From: Trichloromonas sp034006665 | GTDB taxonomy: Bacteria > Desulfobacterota > Desulfuromonadia > Desulfuromonadales > Trichloromonadaceae | Length of the DNA: 63,020 bases | NCBI RefSeq assembly: GCF_034006665.1 | Contig: NZ_JAVESI010000017.1 | Location: 1 to 63,020 of the forward strand | Direction of reading: 5' to 3' | Shown: positions 1 through 8,332 of the stretch, piece after piece | How the letters are laid out: each line of letters starts with the position of its first letter | Position numbering within the stretch: position 1 is the stretch's first letter | Notes under the pieces: model-generated | Databases searched by the model: none | Seen by the model: the letters and a program-made list of their open reading frames with translations, nothing else | What the model was told of the DNA's origin: nothing | Translations under genes and position numbers: made by a program

Positions 1-417
1 AAATTTTTGGGCCGGACCGGGGGATAGCTTATCTCTCCATCATCCCCCAGGGAGGAGCGCGGTTCTCCTGAGAGGTCTTTGCGCACCCCTCGAACAAGGC
101 GTGCAGAGTTTACAAAAATGACATAAAGACCGTGTCAAGAACTTTTTTCAAATTCCGTGCTGAATAGTTACGTTTGAGAGCTTTTTGTCAATATCACTAT
201 GAGTCATAGTTATCCTTTTTGATTGTATTTTCTAGGCACATAACAATATTTAGACGGATCCGCATAATCTGTGGATTTCCGGCACTGTGCCGAAGAATAC
301 ACCATTTTTCCCTCACGGCAAAATCGGCAAGTCAACGAAATCGCCATATTTTTTCTTTACTCCGGCATATGACGGCATCTTATGCGGATCCGGATAAAAT
401 ACTGGTTATTTGCCGTC
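1..417. other. Intergenic DNA, palindrome-rich, no gene recognised
   Basis: No open frame here has a convincing ribosome-binding site or recognisable product. The first 110 bases are GC-rich and fold well: a GGGGGAT/ATCCCCC hairpin at about 19-48, AGGAG/CTCCT at about 53-71, and a stem around 80-105. From about 110 to 400 the sequence is AT-rich and holds a 13-bp inverted repeat and the perfect palindrome CGGCACTGTGCCG at 280-292. The region ends in a plus-strand terminator, so a plus transcript either enters from the left or starts here. A small RNA is possible, but I cannot name a family. Confidence 0.4.
255..392. repeat. 13-bp perfect inverted repeat pair
   Basis: CGGATCCGCATAA at 255-267 is repeated in inverted orientation as TTATGCGGATCCG at 380-392. 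Each arm contains the palindrome CGGATCCG. The arms are 112 bp apart with another palindrome (280-292) between them. They could be operator half-sites for a looping regulator, or close a long RNA stem that would directly precede the terminator at 418. Confidence 0.6.
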
Positions 418-460
418 AACGCCCATCCACCGGGTTGCGAACCGTCGATGGATGGGCGTT
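418..460 (+). terminator. Rho-independent terminator, plus strand
   Basis: A perfect 12-bp stem (AACGCCCATCCA with TGGATGGGCGTT) has a GGTT/AACC inner stem and is followed by TTTTTCTT on the plus strand. Read on the minus strand, no T-run follows the hairpin, so it is built for a plus-strand transcript although no plus-strand gene is visible upstream. It also abuts the stop codon of the minus-strand DUF454 gene. Confidence 0.75.
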
Positions 461-465
461 TTTCT

Positions 466-882
466 TCAGTCGGCATCCGTTTCGGCGGTGGGCAAACGCA
501 GGAGATAGAGGGTGACGCCGAGGGCGATGATCGGCAACAAGATTCGAACCCACAACAGATCCACCAGGAAAATGGCGGAAATGGCGATACTGGCCCAGAC
601 CATCAGAATGGCTTTGATTTTGGTCTTCAGGGGCAAGCCCTTGCCGTCGAGATAGGGGCGGACCAGCGGGCCCAACTGTTCATGTTCGACCAGCCAGGTG
701 TAACAACGGTCGGAGCCGCGAGCGAAACAGGCCGCGGCCAACAACAGAAAGGGGACCGTCGGCAGCACCGGCAGGAACAGTCCCAGGACCGCCAGCGCCA
801 CACTGGCGCCGCCAATGGCTTGCAAAGCCCACTGCCAGAGGGTTCCGCGCTCTTTTCCACCAGGGTCGGGAATCGGGGGCAT
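466..882 (-). CDS. DUF454 (YbaN-like) inner-membrane protein
   Basis: A 138-residue small membrane protein of the DUF454/YbaN family, whose function is unknown. The family signature is visible: a first transmembrane segment ending in LPVLPTVPFLLLAA at about residues 38-51, then CFARGSDR and a conserved WLVEHEQLGP stretch, a soluble linker with LPLKTKIKA, and two more hydrophobic segments at about 92-128. Length matches the family. It is the last gene of the glmU-glmS-ClC-pcrA run, starting 5 nt after the pcrA stop codon. No clear Shine-Dalgarno precedes the ATG, so translation is probably coupled to pcrA. The product belongs in the cytoplasmic membrane; nothing in the context indicates a substrate. 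Confidence 0.85.
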   Translation of the reverse strand: MPPIPDPGGKERGTLWQWALQAIGGASVALAVLGLFLPVLPTVPFLLLAAACFARGSDRCYTWLVEHEQLGPLVRPYLDGKGLPLKTKIKAILMVWASIAISAIFLVDLLWVRILLPIIALGVTLYLLRLPTAETDAD

Positions 883-887
883 GGGCG

Positions 888-3080
888 TCAGGCCGGCTCC
901 AGCCCGGCGAATTTGAGCAACAGGGTTTTCGGCCCAACGCTGCGGAAGTAAACGGTCACCTTCTGTTTGTCGCCGCTCCCTTCCAGGCGGCGCACGGTGC
1001 CGACGCCAAATTTGAGGTGGCGCACCTGCATGCCGAGACGCACCCCTTCGTCGGCGTCGGGGACGAGGCGGACCTCATCCTCGAAGGGGAAGTCATCGTC
1101 ATCAAAGGGAGCGGGGGCGATCTGCTCGAAGATCGAGGCGAGGTTGTGTCCGGCGGTCTTCTTCAGGACCGGGACCGGCTGGTCGCGCAGAGCCGCAGGC
1201 GGAATCTCGCCGAGAAAGCGGCTCGGCGGATTGAACTGGTAGTCGCCGTAGACCCGGCGGCGGCGGGCGTGGGTGAGATAGAGCTTCTCCATGGCCCGGG
1301 TCATGCCGACGTAGCAGAGACGCCGCTCCTCTTCGATCTCCGCCCCCCCTTCCGCCGCGCGCGAGTGGGGGAAAAGCCCCTCCTCCATGCCGCTCATGAA
1401 GACTACGGGGAACTCCAGCCCCTTGGCGGCGTGCAACGTCATCAGCGTCACCCGGTCGAGGCTGTTGTCGTAGCTGTCGAGGTCGGTGATCAGCGCCACC
1501 TGCTCCAGATAGTCGGCCAGGGTCCCCTCGCTGCCGTAGTGTTCCTCCATCCCCGCCAGCAGCTGTTCGAGGTTGTCCATCCGCCCCCGCGCCTCCTCGG
1601 TGCGCTCCTCCCGCAGCATCGGCCCATAGCCGCTCTCGTCGATAATGACGGCGGTCAGCTGAGGGTAGGGGAATTCTTCCAGCTTTTGCCGAAATCCTTC
1701 CATCATCGCCACGAACTCCCCGACCCGGTTGGCCGCCGCCCCTTTGAAGGCACCCCGCTCCAGGGCCAGTCGGCAGGCGGGGAGAAAGCCCCCGGCTTCG
1801 ACTTCGAGCGCGGCGATGCGCTCAACGGTGGCGGCGCCGATTCCCCGGGGGGGGACATTGACGATGCGCCGGGCGGCGATGGCGTCGGCGGGATTGGTCA
1901 GCACCCGCAGGTAGGCGAGGATGTCCTTGATCTCCATGCGCGAGTAGAACTTGACCCCCCCGAACATGACGTAGGGCAGCCCCCGGCCGCGCAGGGCCTC
2001 CTCCAGGGAGCGGGATTGGGCGTTGGTGCGGTAGAAGACGGCGATGTCCCGCAGACGGCGGCCGCTCTCTTTCAATCGGGCGATCTCGGCGGCGATAAAA
2101 CGCGCCTCTTCCAGATCGTCGGGGAGGGCTTCAAGGGTGATCTTTTCACCGGGGGGATTTTCCGTCCAGAGTTTTTTCCCCTTGCGCCCGACATTCCTCG
2201 CCACCACTTCTCCCGCCGCTTCGAGGATGGTGCGGGTCGAGCGGTAGTTCTGCTCCAGGCGGATCACCGTGCAGCCGGGGTAATCCCGCTCGAAGCCGAG
2301 GATATTGCCGATCTCGGCACCGCGCCAGGCGTAGATGGACTGGTCGTCGTCACCGACCACGCAGAGGTTGCGGTGCTGCCCTGCGAGCAGGTGGATGATC
2401 CGGTACTGGACTTGGTTGGTGTCCTGGAATTCGTCGACGTGAATGTAGCGGAAACGCTGCCGGTACTTGTGCAGCACCTCGGGATGGGCCTCGAAAAGAC
2501 GGACGGCGAGCAGGAGCAGATCGCCGAAATCGAGGGCGTTGGCCTGTTGCAGCCGCTGTTGGTAGCGGGTGTAAACCCGCGCCGTCAGTTCGCCGTAAAA
2601 GTCGCCGGTATCGAGCTGCTCGGGGAAGAGCCCCTTGTTCTTGGCGGCGTCGATGGCCCAGGCGGCGGCTCGGGGCTTGAGAGTCTTTTCCGGGATGTTG
2701 AGCTCAGTCAGCACCGCCTTGAGCAAGCGCTCCTGATCCTGATCGTCGTAGATGGTGAAGTCGGAGGTATAACCAAGGACGGCGATCTCCCGTCGCAAAA
2801 TGCGCACGCAGGTGGCGTGGAAAGTCGCCACCCAAGGGAGTTCCGCGGTGCCGAGGAGCCGCTCCAGGCGCTCTTTCATCTCGGCGGCGGCCTTGTTGGT
2901 GAAAGTCACGGCGAGGATCTGCCAGGGGGCAACACCCTGCCGGCGGATCAGATGAGCGACCCGGTGGGTCAGGGTGCGGGTTTTGCCGGACCCGGCCCCG
3001 GCCAGCAGCAGCAACGGCCCATCAAAATGCAACACCGCCTGGCGCTGCGGGGGATTCAATCCGGCAAGCAAATCATCCAC
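888..3080 (-). CDS. pcrA: UvrD/PcrA-type ATP-dependent 3'-5' DNA helicase
   Basis: A 730-residue superfamily 1A helicase for nucleotide-excision repair, mismatch repair and removal of protein roadblocks from DNA. Motif I GAGSGKT is at residues 28-34, followed by motif Ia (AVTFTNKAAAEM), motif II VDEFQDTNQ (about 217), motif III GDDDQSIYAWRGAE (about 245), motif IV NYRST, motif V TLHAAKGLEFPVVF and motif VI VGMTRA (about 600). The C-terminal 60 residues (VRHLKFGVGTV...) form the Tudor-like RNA-polymerase-binding domain typical of PcrA/UvrD. Length is normal. The start is a GTG 1 nt after the ClC stop codon, with GGAGG about 9 nt upstream. PcrA and UvrD cannot be told apart reliably by eye. Confidence 0.96.
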   Translation of the reverse strand: MDDLLAGLNPPQRQAVLHFDGPLLLLAGAGSGKTRTLTHRVAHLIRRQGVAPWQILAVTFTNKAAAEMKERLERLLGTAELPWVATFHATCVRILRREIAVLGYTSDFTIYDDQDQERLLKAVLTELNIPEKTLKPRAAAWAIDAAKNKGLFPEQLDTGDFYGELTARVYTRYQQRLQQANALDFGDLLLLAVRLFEAHPEVLHKYRQRFRYIHVDEFQDTNQVQYRIIHLLAGQHRNLCVVGDDDQSIYAWRGAEIGNILGFERDYPGCTVIRLEQNYRSTRTILEAAGEVVARNVGRKGKKLWTENPPGEKITLEALPDDLEEARFIAAEIARLKESGRRLRDIAVFYRTNAQSRSLEEALRGRGLPYVMFGGVKFYSRMEIKDILAYLRVLTNPADAIAARRIVNVPPRGIGAATVERIAALEVEAGGFLPACRLALERGAFKGAAANRVGEFVAMMEGFRQKLEEFPYPQLTAVIIDESGYGPMLREERTEEARGRMDNLEQLLAGMEEHYGSEGTLADYLEQVALITDLDSYDNSLDRVTLMTLHAAKGLEFPVVFMSGMEEGLFPHSRAAEGGAEIEEERRLCYVGMTRAMEKLYLTHARRRRVYGDYQFNPPSRFLGEIPPAALRDQPVPVLKKTAGHNLASIFEQIAPAPFDDDDFPFEDEVRLVPDADEGVRLGMQVRHLKFGVGTVRRLEGSGDKQKVTVYFRSVGPKTLLLKFAGLEPA

Positions 3081-3081
3081 C

Positions 3082-4884
3082 TTACTGATCCTCCAGGGTG
3101 CGGCTCATCAGCACCCGGTTGTAGGCCGAAACCATGTCCCGTCGCGAGATGATGCCGAGCAGGCGGGTATGGGTCATGCGATCGACCACCGGCAGCTGCT
3201 CGATGTTGCGGTAGCCGATCTTGCGCATCGCTTGGTCGAGATCCTCGTCCGCGTGGGCGGTGATGACCTTGGTCGTCGCCAGTTCTTTGACCACGACCAG
3301 GTCCATGAGGTCATGCTCGAAAACCACCCCCATGAAATCCTGCACCGAGATGATGCCGGTCAGTTCGCCTTGCCCGTTGACCAAGGGGAAATTGGTGTGC
3401 CGGGTGCGCTCGATGAATTGGGCGAACTGCCCCAGGGTCATGTTCTCCGGAATGGCCTCCACGTCGCGCACCATAACCTCGCCGACTTTGATCGACTTCA
3501 TGATGTTGCGCTCCTTGCCCGCCTCCAGATCGATGCCAGCCCGGGTCAGCTCAAAAGTCTCCAGGCTGCCCTTTTTGAAGTGGCGAGCCGTCGTCGTACC
3601 GATGACGCAGGTGAGCATGATCGGGATGATGACCTCATAGCTGTCGGTAATCTCGAAAAGGAGAAAGATCGCCGTCATCGGCGCGTGGGTCGCCGCCGCC
3701 AGGAAAGCACCCATACCGACCAAGGCATAAGCTCCGGGGGTGATCCCCGCCGTCGGGAAGAGTTTGACCGCCAGATGGCCGAAGGTGCCGCCGCTCACGG
3801 CGCCGATAAAAAGATTGGGAGCGAAAAGGCCGCCGGGCATCCCTGAGCCGAGGGTGATGGAGGTCGCCACCGCCTTGGCCAGAATCAGAGCGGCCAGCAG
3901 ATACCAGGTCAGAGGTTGGCCGTCGCCGCCGCCCAAAAGGACGGTTTCGACGAACTCGTAGCCGTTGCCGAAAACCTGGGGAAAAGCCACACCGATGAGG
4001 CCGACCACCAAGCCCCCCGCCGCCGGTTTGAGCAGGGGATGGATGGGAATGGCGGCGATACGATCCTTGATGCGAAAGTGGATATCGGTGAAGCCTGCCG
4101 CGAACACGCCGATGAGCAGGCCGAGCAGCACATAGAGACCGAATTCCCAGAAGCTCTGGACGACGTATTGGGGGGCGAAGAGTTCCGAAATGTTGCCGAG
4201 CAGGGCGCGGGAGACGACGGTGGCCATGCCACTGGCGATGACGATGGAGGTGAAGCTGGCGAGCTCGAAAGACGCGAGGAGGACGATTTCCTGAGCGAAG
4301 AAAACCCCGGCGATGGGAGCGTTGAAGGTGGCGGCAACCCCGGCGGCGGCGCCGCAAGCGACCAGCACCTTGAGACGGTCGCCGCTCATCTTGAAGGCCT
4401 GGCCGAACTGGGAGCCGATGGCGCCGCCGATCATGGCAATCGGGCCCTCCTGCCCGGCGCTGCCGCCGGAGCCGATGGTCAGGGCGGCGGCGAAGCCGCG
4501 GGTGAAGATCGGCCGCAAGCGCAGCTTGGCCCCGCCAAGATTGACTCGCTGGAGGAAACCGGCAAAGCCCCCCTTGAGATCCTGCCCGAACCAGAGCCAG
4601 AGAGGGATCATCAACAGACCACCGAGAGCCGGAAAGATCATCACCGCCAAGCGCCGGTGACTCCATTCATGCAGGCTGATGTCGAGAAGCCGTTCACTCT
4701 GCTCGAACAGGCCCCAGTGCACGAATTCGATAGTCTGGCGGAAGGCGTAGTTGCCCAGCCCGCCGAGTACCCCGATGATCACCGCGAGAATGATCAGAAA
4801 GGTGTTTTCGTTGATGTAAAAATAGGCGGGCAGCCCGGCCAGCGTGAAGCGTAGCCGCGCCCGCAGACGCTGTCCGAAAGCCAA
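3082..4884 (-). CDS. ClC-family anion channel/transporter with two CBS domains
   Basis: A 600-residue ClC membrane protein. The core (about 20-430) has the gating-glutamate motif GQEGP, the NAPIAG helix motif and the pore motif GLFAP. Two CBS domains follow (about 465-595; VGEVMVRDVEAIP and ITAHADEDLDQAM), which in this family bind nucleotides and regulate gating. Compared with E. coli ClcA from memory, the gating glutamate is kept but the internal proton glutamate (Glu203) aligns with Ile, the GSGIP selectivity loop reads KGGFAGF, and Tyr445 aligns with Glu. It may therefore be channel-like or have altered ion specificity. The start is a TTG with GGAG 9 nt upstream, lying 6 nt after the glmS stop codon. 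It lies between glmS and pcrA. Confidence 0.9.
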   Translation of the reverse strand: MAFGQRLRARLRFTLAGLPAYFYINENTFLIILAVIIGVLGGLGNYAFRQTIEFVHWGLFEQSERLLDISLHEWSHRRLAVMIFPALGGLLMIPLWLWFGQDLKGGFAGFLQRVNLGGAKLRLRPIFTRGFAAALTIGSGGSAGQEGPIAMIGGAIGSQFGQAFKMSGDRLKVLVACGAAAGVAATFNAPIAGVFFAQEIVLLASFELASFTSIVIASGMATVVSRALLGNISELFAPQYVVQSFWEFGLYVLLGLLIGVFAAGFTDIHFRIKDRIAAIPIHPLLKPAAGGLVVGLIGVAFPQVFGNGYEFVETVLLGGGDGQPLTWYLLAALILAKAVATSITLGSGMPGGLFAPNLFIGAVSGGTFGHLAVKLFPTAGITPGAYALVGMGAFLAAATHAPMTAIFLLFEITDSYEVIIPIMLTCVIGTTTARHFKKGSLETFELTRAGIDLEAGKERNIMKSIKVGEVMVRDVEAIPENMTLGQFAQFIERTRHTNFPLVNGQGELTGIISVQDFMGVVFEHDLMDLVVVKELATTKVITAHADEDLDQAMRKIGYRNIEQLPVVDRMTHTRLLGIISRRDMVSAYNRVLMSRTLEDQ

Positions 4885-4890
4885 CTTCTC

Positions 4891-6714
4891 TTACTCCACG
4901 GTGACGCTTTTGGCCAGGTTGCGGGGCTGATCGACGTCGGTCCCCTTGAGCACGGCGATGTGATAGGCCAGCAGTTGCAGGGGGACCGAGGTCAGCACCG
5001 GCATCAGGTCGTCGGCGATGCGGGGAATGACCAGCACCGCATCGGACTTGTCGCACAGACCCTCGGCGTCGGTCACGGCGATCACCCGCCCGGCCCGGGC
5101 CTGGACCTCTTCCATGTTGGAAACAACCTTTTCGAAGGTATCGTTCTCCGTAGCGATGACCACCACCGGCATCAGTTCGTCAATGAGGGCGATGGGGCCG
5201 TGCTTCATCTCCCCGGCGGGATAGCCCTCAGCGTGGATGTAGGAAATTTCCTTGAGCTTGAGCGCCCCTTCGAGAGCAGCCGGATACTGGTTACCGCGCC
5301 CCAGATAGAGGAAGTCCCGGGCGTTCATGAAGTCCCGGGCGATGGCTTCGATTTGTCCATTGAGTTCGAGGGTTTCCTCGACCTTGCGGGGCAACGTCGC
5401 CAGGGCGGCGGCAAACTCCTGGACCCGTTCCGCCGTCAGGGTGCCCCGCACCCGGCCGAGACGCAGGGCAAAAAGAAAGAGGGCAACGAGTTGGGTGGTG
5501 AAGGCCTTGGTCGAGGCGACGCCGATCTCCGGCCCGGCATGGGTGTAAATGACGCCGTCGCATTCCCGGGGGATGGAGGATTCGACCACGTTGCAGACGG
5601 CCACCGCCCGGCCGCCCTTGCCTTTCGCCTCGCGCAAAGCGGCCAGAGTGTCGGCGGTTTCGCCGCTCTGGCTGATGAGCAGGGTCAGGGTATGGGGGCC
5701 GATGATCGGATCGCGGTAGCGAAATTCACTGGCGATGTCCACTTCGACGGGAATCCGGCAGTGCTTCTCGATCATGAACTTACCGACCAGCCCGGCATGC
5801 CAGGAGGTACCGCAGGCGATGATGAAGATCTTCTCCAGTCCTCGCAGGTCGGCATCGCTCAGTCTGAGATCTTCGAGGTAGACATCCCCCTCTTCCTCGC
5901 GCAGGCGACCGGCCAGGGTGTCCGCGATGGCCCGGGGCTGTTCGTGGATCTCCTTGAGCATGAAGTGCTTGTAGCCCCCCTTCTCGGCCATGAGGGGACT
6001 CCAAGTGATGGTCTTGGCACTCTTTGTCAACGGCTTTCCGGCCAGATCGGTGAATTCCATGGCGGTGCCGGTGAAGACGACCATCTCACCGTCTTCGAGG
6101 AAGATCATCTCGCGGGTATGGGAGAGCATGGCGGGGATATCCGAAGCGACGAAATTCTCCCCCTGCCCCTGGCCAACGACCAAGGGCGAGCCGAGTTTGG
6201 CCGCAACCAACATGTCCGGCTCCTGTTCACAGAGAATGGCCACCGCGTAGGCGCCCCGCACCTCGGCCAAAGCAAGGCGCACGGCGGCAACAAAATCGCC
6301 GGTCGCTTTGTAGTGCTCATCGACCAGATGGGCAATGATCTCGGTGTCCGTCTCCGAGCTGAAGCTGTGTCCCTGGGCGCGCAGACGCTCCTTCAGGACC
6401 AGATAGTTCTCGATGATGCCATTGTGCACCACCACGATCTCCCCGGCCTTGTGGGGATGGGCATTGGTTTCCGAAGGCCGGCCGTGGGTCGCCCAGCGGG
6501 TATGGCCGATGCCTCGGCTACCGGTCAGAGGCCGCTCGCGCAACAGATTTTCCAGGTTGACCAGCTTCCCCTGAGCGCGACGAATCTCGATCTTGCCGTC
6601 ATGGAAGGTGGCGATCCCGGCCGAGTCGTAACCGCGATACTCCAGGCGACGCAGGCCGTCAAGAACGATGGGGGTGGCTTCCTGGGAACCGATATAGCCA
6701 ACGATACCGCACAT
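4891..6714 (-). CDS. glmS: Glutamine--fructose-6-phosphate aminotransferase (isomerizing)
   Basis: GlmS makes glucosamine-6-phosphate from fructose-6-phosphate and glutamine, the first committed step to UDP-GlcNAc. The 607-residue protein begins MCGIVGYIG, giving the N-terminal nucleophile Cys after Met removal. RRLEYRGYDSAG and HTRWATHG mark the class II glutaminase domain (1-240). Two SIS sugar-isomerase domains follow, with SQSGETADT near residue 350 and a C-terminus ending NLAKSVTVE as in the family. Length is standard. AGGAG lies 10 nt before the ATG. It sits directly downstream of glmU, whose product completes the pathway. No glmS ribozyme is visible in the 5' leader. Confidence 0.98.
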   Translation of the reverse strand: MCGIVGYIGSQEATPIVLDGLRRLEYRGYDSAGIATFHDGKIEIRRAQGKLVNLENLLRERPLTGSRGIGHTRWATHGRPSETNAHPHKAGEIVVVHNGIIENYLVLKERLRAQGHSFSSETDTEIIAHLVDEHYKATGDFVAAVRLALAEVRGAYAVAILCEQEPDMLVAAKLGSPLVVGQGQGENFVASDIPAMLSHTREMIFLEDGEMVVFTGTAMEFTDLAGKPLTKSAKTITWSPLMAEKGGYKHFMLKEIHEQPRAIADTLAGRLREEEGDVYLEDLRLSDADLRGLEKIFIIACGTSWHAGLVGKFMIEKHCRIPVEVDIASEFRYRDPIIGPHTLTLLISQSGETADTLAALREAKGKGGRAVAVCNVVESSIPRECDGVIYTHAGPEIGVASTKAFTTQLVALFLFALRLGRVRGTLTAERVQEFAAALATLPRKVEETLELNGQIEAIARDFMNARDFLYLGRGNQYPAALEGALKLKEISYIHAEGYPAGEMKHGPIALIDELMPVVVIATENDTFEKVVSNMEEVQARAGRVIAVTDAEGLCDKSDAVLVIPRIADDLMPVLTSVPLQLLAYHIAVLKGTDVDQPRNLAKSVTVE

Positions 6715-6730
6715 TATAATAAAACTCCTG

Positions 6731-6800
6731 GTGAGGTGAAAGGAGTGAGGTGGGAGGCGTAACGGTCTTGACCCCTCACACCTAACGCTTCACACCTTAC
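6731..6800. repeat. Degenerate GTGAGG-type inverted repeat between glmU and glmS
   Basis: A purine-rich block of GTGAGG/GGAGTGAGG/GGAGGCGTAACG units (6731-6765) is followed after a short spacer by a pyrimidine-rich block (CCCCTCACACC, TAACGCTTCACACC) that is its approximate reverse complement and runs into the glmU stop codon. The arrangement could form a G-U-tolerant hairpin in the glmU-glmS intercistronic RNA. It resembles small dispersed intergenic repeats rather than a classical terminator, as no T-run follows. Confidence 0.4.
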
Positions 6801-8182
6801 GATTTCTTGGTTTTCGGCCGCGTCCGCCAACCTTCGATGACCTTCTGTTCAACGCGGGACAACGCCAGGGCATCGGGGGGAACGTCCTTGGTGATAGTCG
6901 AGCCGGCACCGATCAGACTGTTGCGACCGATGCGCACCGGAGCGACGAACTGGGTGTCGCTGCCGACGAAGACGTCATCCTCGATGATCGTCTTGTGCTT
7001 GTTGACGCCGTCGTAGTTGCAGGTGATGGTGCCGCAGCCGATGTTGACGTTGCGCCCGACCTCAGCGTCGCCGATGTAGGTGAGGTGGCTGGCCTGGGCC
7101 TTCTCCGCCAGTTGCGCCTTCTTGGTCTCGACGAAGTTGCCCAGTTTGTTGTGGCCGGCAAGGACCGTACCGGGACGCAGATGGGCCATGGGACCGATGG
7201 CGCAATGGGGGCCGAGAGTCGACTCCGCCAAGACCGAGCCGGCCTTGAGATGGGCGTGCTCGCCGATGATGCAATCGCTGACGATGACGCCGGGCTCGAC
7301 AACACAATGCCCGGCGAGGCGGGTGGCACCGCGCAGATGGACATTGGGATGAATCACGCAGTCCGGGGCAATCTCCACCTGCGCGTCGATATAGGTGGCG
7401 GCGGGGTCGATGAGGGTAACGCCGGCGCGCATGTGCTCTTCGTTGATGCGCCGCCTTAGAATGGCGTTGGCCTCGGCCAGCTGCACCCGGTCGTTGATCC
7501 CCATCGGCTCGTCGGCATCGCTCACAACCAGAGCCCGTACCGCCAGCCCCCGCTCACGAACAATCTCCAGCACGTCGGTCAGGTAATATTCGCCCTGAGC
7601 GTTATTCCGACCGACGGCGCGCAGGGCTTCGAAAACCAGTGGCGCCGCGAAGGCGTAAATGCCGGTATTGATTTCATGAATGGCCTTCTCTTTGGCAGAA
7701 GCGTCCTTCTCCTCGACGATCCGCAGCACCGCCTCGCCGTCGCGGACGATGCGCCCGTAGCCGTGGGGGTTGGCCATCTCGGCGGTGAGCACGGTGACCG
7801 CCGCCTGCTGTTCGGCATGATAGGCGAGAAGCCGTTCCAGGGTCCGGCGACGCAGCAGAGGCACGTCCCCGCACAAGAGCAGCAGGGTGCCGGAAAAGTC
7901 GCGCAGCTCATCGACAGCGCAGAGCAGGGCATGGCCGGTCCCGAGCTGTTCGGCCTGCACGGCAAAGTCCAGCGGTTGTCCGGCCAGTGTCCGACGCACC
8001 TCTTCAGCACCGTGACCGACGACCAGCACCGTCCGCCGGCAGCCCAGCTCCTGACAGAGACGAAGGGGAAAGTTGATCATCGGCTCGCCGGCCACCGGAT
8101 GCAACACCTTGGGCAACATCGATTTCATCCGGGTTCCCTGCCCCGCCGCGAGAATGACCGCCGCCAGCTCTTGTCCGCTCAT
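6797..8182 (-). CDS. glmU: Bifunctional GlmU: UDP-GlcNAc pyrophosphorylase / glucosamine-1-P N-acetyltransferase
   Basis: GlmU acetylates glucosamine-1-phosphate and couples it to UTP, yielding UDP-GlcNAc for peptidoglycan, lipid A and polysaccharides. The N-terminal domain carries the nucleotidyltransferase loop LAAGQGTRMKS (residues 10-20). The C-terminal half, from about 250, is a left-handed beta-helix of hexapeptide repeats with the acetyl-CoA region YIGDAEVGRNVNIGCG. I place the start at the ATG at 8182 (461 residues, the normal length): AGGAGG lies just upstream and a sigma70-like promoter lies at 8219-8247, which excludes the longer reading frame starting at 8239. It leads a probable operon with glmS, the ClC gene, pcrA and the DUF454 gene. 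Confidence 0.97.
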   Translation of the reverse strand: MSGQELAAVILAAGQGTRMKSMLPKVLHPVAGEPMINFPLRLCQELGCRRTVLVVGHGAEEVRRTLAGQPLDFAVQAEQLGTGHALLCAVDELRDFSGTLLLLCGDVPLLRRRTLERLLAYHAEQQAAVTVLTAEMANPHGYGRIVRDGEAVLRIVEEKDASAKEKAIHEINTGIYAFAAPLVFEALRAVGRNNAQGEYYLTDVLEIVRERGLAVRALVVSDADEPMGINDRVQLAEANAILRRRINEEHMRAGVTLIDPAATYIDAQVEIAPDCVIHPNVHLRGATRLAGHCVVEPGVIVSDCIIGEHAHLKAGSVLAESTLGPHCAIGPMAHLRPGTVLAGHNKLGNFVETKKAQLAEKAQASHLTYIGDAEVGRNVNIGCGTITCNYDGVNKHKTIIEDDVFVGSDTQFVAPVRIGRNSLIGAGSTITKDVPPDALALSRVEQKVIEGWRTRPKTKKS

Positions 8183-8218
8183 GGAGCCTCCTAAAAAAGG
8201 GCTTGATAAAAGATGATT

Positions 8219-8247
8219 AGTATCATGGAAAGACCCCATGGAGTCAA
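8219..8247 (-). promoter_or_regulatory. Sigma70-type promoter for the glmU operon
   Basis: On the minus strand TTGACT (8247-8242), a 17-bp spacer and GATACT (8224-8219) match sigma70 at 5/6 and 4/6 positions. Predicted transcription starts near 8212, giving a 30-nt leader to the glmU ATG at 8182. This also settles the glmU start. Confidence 0.6.
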
Positions 8248-8280
8248 GGCCCGCAGGCCTCTTCCGCCCCCCCTTTTTTT

Positions 8281-8309
8281 TTGCATTGCCGCCGGGAGTT
8301 CAGTATAGT
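8281..8309 (+). promoter_or_regulatory. Sigma70-type promoter for the gene at 8333
   Basis: TTGCAT (8281-8286), a 17-bp spacer and TATAGT (8304-8309; 5/6) on the plus strand. Transcription would begin near 8316, just ahead of the TGGAGGG ribosome-binding site and the ATG at 8333. The -35 box is weak (3/6). Confidence 0.5.
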
Positions 8310-8332
8310 TCGAACATTGGAGGGCCTTTGTA

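Noticed and set aside
50..110. Resemblance to a TPP riboswitch (CTGAGAGG ... ACCCCTCGAAC) on the plus strand, or to a cyclic di-GMP-I (GEMM) aptamer (GCGCAAAG) on the minus strand
   Set aside because: The TPP helper arm and its conserved bases do not follow, and the GEMM tetraloop, receptor and closing stem are absent. Only short fragments match.
1017..3152. 711-codon open frame on the plus strand opposite pcrA and similar long antisense frames (for example 12292-14139 opposite clpB, 42515-43963 opposite lon, 4960-6762 opposite glmS)
   Set aside because: They lie antisense to well-recognised genes, have low-complexity composition, no ribosome-binding sites and no family signatures: the usual shadow frames of high-GC DNA.
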